From NCBI GenBank assembly GCA_025457805.1, contig JALOTR010000082.1:1-8561 (forward strand): a stretch of DNA of 8,561 nucleotides. The letters run 5' to 3'. A program made the translations under genes and the position numbers. This DNA comes from Akkermansiaceae bacterium (GTDB lineage Bacteria; Verrucomicrobiota; Verrucomicrobiia; Verrucomicrobiales; Akkermansiaceae). The notes beneath the pieces were generated by a model that was not told the DNA's origin, searched no databases, and worked only from the letters and a program-made list of their open reading frames with translations. Each line of letters starts with the position of its first letter. The first letter of the stretch is position 1. Of this stretch, positions 6,169 to 8,561 are shown one piece after another.

Positions 6169-7397
6169 AGATCCTCGTCATCAGCAACCTTTACCCGCCC
6201 CACGAGATCGGTGGCTATGAAATCCGCTGCCGCGATGTCTGCGAGCGGTTGAGGAGTTATGGTCATTCGATCCACATCCTTACCTCCGATCATCACGTTC
6301 CCGGCCGCGATCCGGTCGATGAACCCCATGTTTCCCGAACTTTGAAAATCCACGGAATGTATGGGAACCCGTGGCTGCCGATCCACAAGCTATATGCCCA
6401 GGAAAAACACAATCACCAGGCATTGATTCATCAGATCGAATCGATGCGCCCCGATGTCATCCACGTCTGGAACATGGGAGGCATTTCCAAATCCCTTCTG
6501 CACCGCCTCGAACAGGGAACCATCCCCGTGGTTTACGATGTGTCGGACCATTGGATTGCACGCAGTCTCAATGCAGATGTCTGGCTTTCCTGGTGGAACC
6601 ATTCCTCATCCTTTGCCCGCCGGGCAGGACGCAGCCTGCTCACCGCAAGCGGAATCCGATGGCTCCTCAGTCGGGACGTCCCATGCCGCAGTGCCTCCGA
6701 TCTGAAGTTTCGCCATATCTATTTTTGCAGCGCCTTCATGCGCGATCATACCGCATCGAAAGGCTGGCCAGTCGCCCACGCATCCGTCATTCATTGCGGA
6801 ATCGATACCAGCGCTTTTGCAGTCAAACAGGAACATTCCGCATTCAGCAAACTGCTCTGGGTGGGTCGCCTGTCAGAAGACAAGGATCCGCTCACCGCAG
6901 TGCGCGCACTGGCCGGGGCGCATCAATTGGGATTGCGCCACCTGACTCTCGACCTATACGGCCACGGAGATGCCGACTACGTCGCCCGAGTGGACCAGGA
7001 AATCGAAGCACTTGGCTTGCAATCGCATGTCCAACGCAAATCCGCCCCCGCGGCGGAAATGCGGGGCCTTTACTCGAAGTATGACGCCCTTCTCTTCACT
7101 TCCGATTGGGGTGAACCTTTCGCCCTCACACCGCTGGAAGCCATGGCATCGGGCCTTCCTGTGATCACTTCTTTAGACGGCGGGCAGCCCGAACTTGCGC
7201 AACACGGCATCAACTCGCTGATCGCCGCCGCCAAACAACCGGTTCTTTATGCGGAACGCATTCAGGAACTGAGCAGCTCTGCTGGCATGCGGGCCGCCAT
7301 TTCGAGAACAGGTCTTCATGAAGTGAGGACTCGTTTCGACATCGAACCCATCTCCCGCGAAATCGAACAATTCCTCGAAAGGGTCATCCGGAAATGA
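6165..7397 (+). CDS. Glycosyltransferase family 4 (GT-B fold)
   Basis: The protein has 410 residues from the ATG at 6165. The N-terminus MKILVISNLYPPHEIGGYEI is a textbook GT4 start with the glycine-rich loop. IHVWNMGG and VVYDVSDHW follow in the acceptor domain, which has a long Trp-rich stretch (SDHWIARS, WLSWWNH) before FCSAFMRD and IHCGID at the crossover. The donor domain has VGRLSEDKDP with K240 and the E-x7-E motif in WGEPFALTPLEAMASG (E317 and E325). The frame is open upstream to an ATG at 6030, but that extension lies inside the preceding GT2 gene and lacks GT features; the 6165 start gives the canonical N-terminus and an ATGA overlap. Sugar and linkage unknown. It differs strongly from the GT4s at 4043 and 7394, so these are not recent duplicates. 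Confidence 0.93.
   Translation: MKILVISNLYPPHEIGGYEIRCRDVCERLRSYGHSIHILTSDHHVPGRDPVDEPHVSRTLKIHGMYGNPWLPIHKLYAQEKHNHQALIHQIESMRPDVIHVWNMGGISKSLLHRLEQGTIPVVYDVSDHWIARSLNADVWLSWWNHSSSFARRAGRSLLTASGIRWLLSRDVPCRSASDLKFRHIYFCSAFMRDHTASKGWPVAHASVIHCGIDTSAFAVKQEHSAFSKLLWVGRLSEDKDPLTAVRALAGAHQLGLRHLTLDLYGHGDADYVARVDQEIEALGLQSHVQRKSAPAAEMRGLYSKYDALLFTSDWGEPFALTPLEAMASGLPVITSLDGGQPELAQHGINSLIAAAKQPVLYAERIQELSSSAGMRAAISRTGLHEVRTRFDIEPISREIEQFLERVIRK
7378..7383 (+). promoter_or_regulatory. Possible weak ribosome binding site for the last GT4 gene
   Basis: AAAGGG ends 10 bases before the ATG at 7394, inside the end of the previous gene. It is only a partial Shine-Dalgarno match at slightly long spacing; coupling through the ATGA overlap is likely to matter more. 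Confidence 0.3.
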
Positions 7398-8561
7398 GCA
7401 TCCTGTTTTATGATGACAGCCCGGTCTTCGGCGGCCATGAAGTAATGACACTTCTCGGCCTCAAAGCCCTCTTGAAGGCGCATCCGGGACAGGTTCGATT
7501 CATTTCCTCCACGGCGAATTCAAAGTTAAGGGAAAATCTCTCTTCCATCGCTGCGGACCACCCGAATCTCGCACTGGAGTTGGTGGATTATCATTCCTCT
7601 CGACTCGAAGCGCTTCGCAATCTGGTGAAACCCTCACGAATCCGGCATCTCGCGGATCGTTTGAAAACCTTGCGGCCGAGCCTCGTGGTCGCAGTGCAAG
7701 GAAACATCGAGCACTCATCGCTGGTGCTTCATGCCGCAGCGGACACTGGCACGAACTCTTGCAGTTATATCCCGGTGCCCCACTCGAATGCGGAAATGGG
7801 CGCTAAGCTCGGGAGCCTGCGTGATGTTTTCTGCTCCAATCTGTTCCGCCTGCCGGGCGCGTTCATTACCATCACCGACGAAATGGCAAACCTCCTCCGC
7901 CAGCGGGGAGCGACCGCGCCCATTCATCTTGTTTACAATGGAGTGGACACCGTGAGATTCCAGAATGGGGATGCGGACGAAGCTCGCGAGCAACTCGGCC
8001 TGCCATCTCGCAAGATCCTCATCGGTTTGATCGGCCGCATCGAGTTCCGCCAGAAACAACAGCATCTTCTTGTCAATGCCGTGGCGTCCAACACCCGGCT
8101 TGCATCATCCTGCCATCTTGTCTTCGCCGGCGATGGGCCGGATTCCGAAAATCTCAAGGAACGCATCCGCCAGCAAGGAGTCCATGGAACCGTGCTTCCT
8201 TGGTGTGATCCGGCCCTGCTCTATCGGGCACTCGATGCGGTGGTGATCCCCTCCCGCTACGAAGGACTGCCACTGGTGATGCTTGAGGCACTCGCCAGCG
8301 GTATCACGGTCCTCGGCAGTGACCGCGACGGCATGAAGGACCTTCTTCCTTCCGCGTGCCGTTTCAAACCGAACGACGTTCCGGCCATCACCGAAAGCTT
8401 GGTCTGCTTCGTGGATCAAGGGTGCCCGCCTCCCGACCCGGCCCTCGTTGACAGGGTCAGGACCACGATGTCGCTGGATTCATTCGGCCGCTCCTTCTCC
8501 CGGCAAATCCTTTGTCTCGCAGGCCTCGATGGCGGCCATTCACACTTGCAAAGCCCGCCCC
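7394..8561 (+). CDS. Glycosyltransferase family 4 (GT-B fold), 3'-partial
   Basis: The frame is open from the ATG at 7394 to the window end with no stop: 389 complete codons plus one base. It begins MSILFYDDSPVFGGHEVM, with the glycine loop GGHE at 13-16. GNIEHSS and YIPVPHSN lie in the acceptor domain, and VYNGVD marks the crossover. The donor domain shows LIGRIEFRQKQQ with K221, FAGDGPD, and the E-x7-E motif in RYEGLPLVMLEALASG (E290 and E298). With the motif at 290-298 and about 90 residues after it, the gene probably ends just past the window. The ATG overlaps the stop of the preceding GT4 gene (ATGA). Function by family: retaining sugar transfer to a glycan intermediate; donor and acceptor unknown. 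The coding frame was checked by reading all codons: no frameshift or internal stop. Confidence 0.9.
   Translation, partial: MSILFYDDSPVFGGHEVMTLLGLKALLKAHPGQVRFISSTANSKLRENLSSIAADHPNLALELVDYHSSRLEALRNLVKPSRIRHLADRLKTLRPSLVVAVQGNIEHSSLVLHAAADTGTNSCSYIPVPHSNAEMGAKLGSLRDVFCSNLFRLPGAFITITDEMANLLRQRGATAPIHLVYNGVDTVRFQNGDADEAREQLGLPSRKILIGLIGRIEFRQKQQHLLVNAVASNTRLASSCHLVFAGDGPDSENLKERIRQQGVHGTVLPWCDPALLYRALDAVVIPSRYEGLPLVMLEALASGITVLGSDRDGMKDLLPSACRFKPNDVPAITESLVCFVDQGCPPPDPALVDRVRTTMSLDSFGRSFSRQILCLAGLDGGHSHLQSPP

Larger units (their letters stand above)
3..8561 (+). other. Putative translationally coupled glycan operon, open at both ends
   Basis: All eight genes run in the same direction. Junctions at 809-812, 2521-2524, 2892-2895, 5284-5287, 6165-6168 and 7394-7397 are ATGA start/stop overlaps; the only gap is 4035-4042. 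There is no room for a promoter or terminator between genes, so one transcript is likely, started upstream of the window. No stretch longer than 8 bases is non-coding. Confidence 0.85.

Noticed and set aside
4043..8561. Tandem duplication among the three GT4 genes
   Set aside because: They share only the family motifs (glycine loop, Lys, E-x7-E); the acceptor domains differ throughout, so no recent duplication is supported.

Overview
The window is a dense, single-strand block of eight genes, all on the + strand, from an exopolysaccharide or cell-surface glycan biosynthesis locus. The DNA is moderately GC-rich. There is essentially no intergenic space: six of the seven gene junctions are 4-base ATGA overlaps and the seventh has an 8-base gap. 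This points to one translationally coupled operon that extends past both window edges. No tRNA, rRNA, mobile element, CRISPR array or terminator was seen. The organism is not identifiable with certainty. The codon use, the weak or absent Shine-Dalgarno sequences and the style of the glycan genes would fit Verrucomicrobiota or a related PVC-group bacterium, but that is a low-confidence guess.

Layout. Gene 1 (3-812, perhaps 5'-truncated) has a left-handed beta-helix of hexapeptide repeats and a tail resembling the C-terminal part of bacterial sugar transferases (phosphoglycosyl transferases) without the catalytic acids. Gene 2 (809-2524) is a three-domain regulator: N-terminal RsbW/SpoIIAB-like serine-kinase ATPase, central GAF-like domain, C-terminal SpoIIE/PP2C phosphatase. 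Gene 3 (2521-2895) is a stand-alone CheY-like receiver. Gene 4 (2892-4034) is a cytoplasmic alkaline-phosphatase-superfamily (type I phosphodiesterase/nucleotide pyrophosphatase-like) enzyme. Genes 5 to 8 are glycosyltransferases: GT4 (4043-5287), GT2 (5284-6168), GT4 (6165-7397) and a last GT4 (7394 to the window end, no stop inside the window).

How they may work together. The glycosyltransferases would add successive sugars to a lipid-linked or similar acceptor, and gene 1 and gene 4 would act on activated sugars or phosphorylated intermediates. The notable part is the regulatory pair in the middle of the operon. An RsbW-like kinase and a SpoIIE-like phosphatase are fused in one protein next to a separate receiver. 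This is the same set of domains as SypE of Vibrio fischeri, which phosphorylates and dephosphorylates the STAS protein SypA to control symbiosis polysaccharide. Here the receiver is a separate gene and a GAF domain sits in the middle. The working hypothesis is a partner-switch that controls glycan production. Its STAS substrate and the histidine kinase for the receiver are not in this window.
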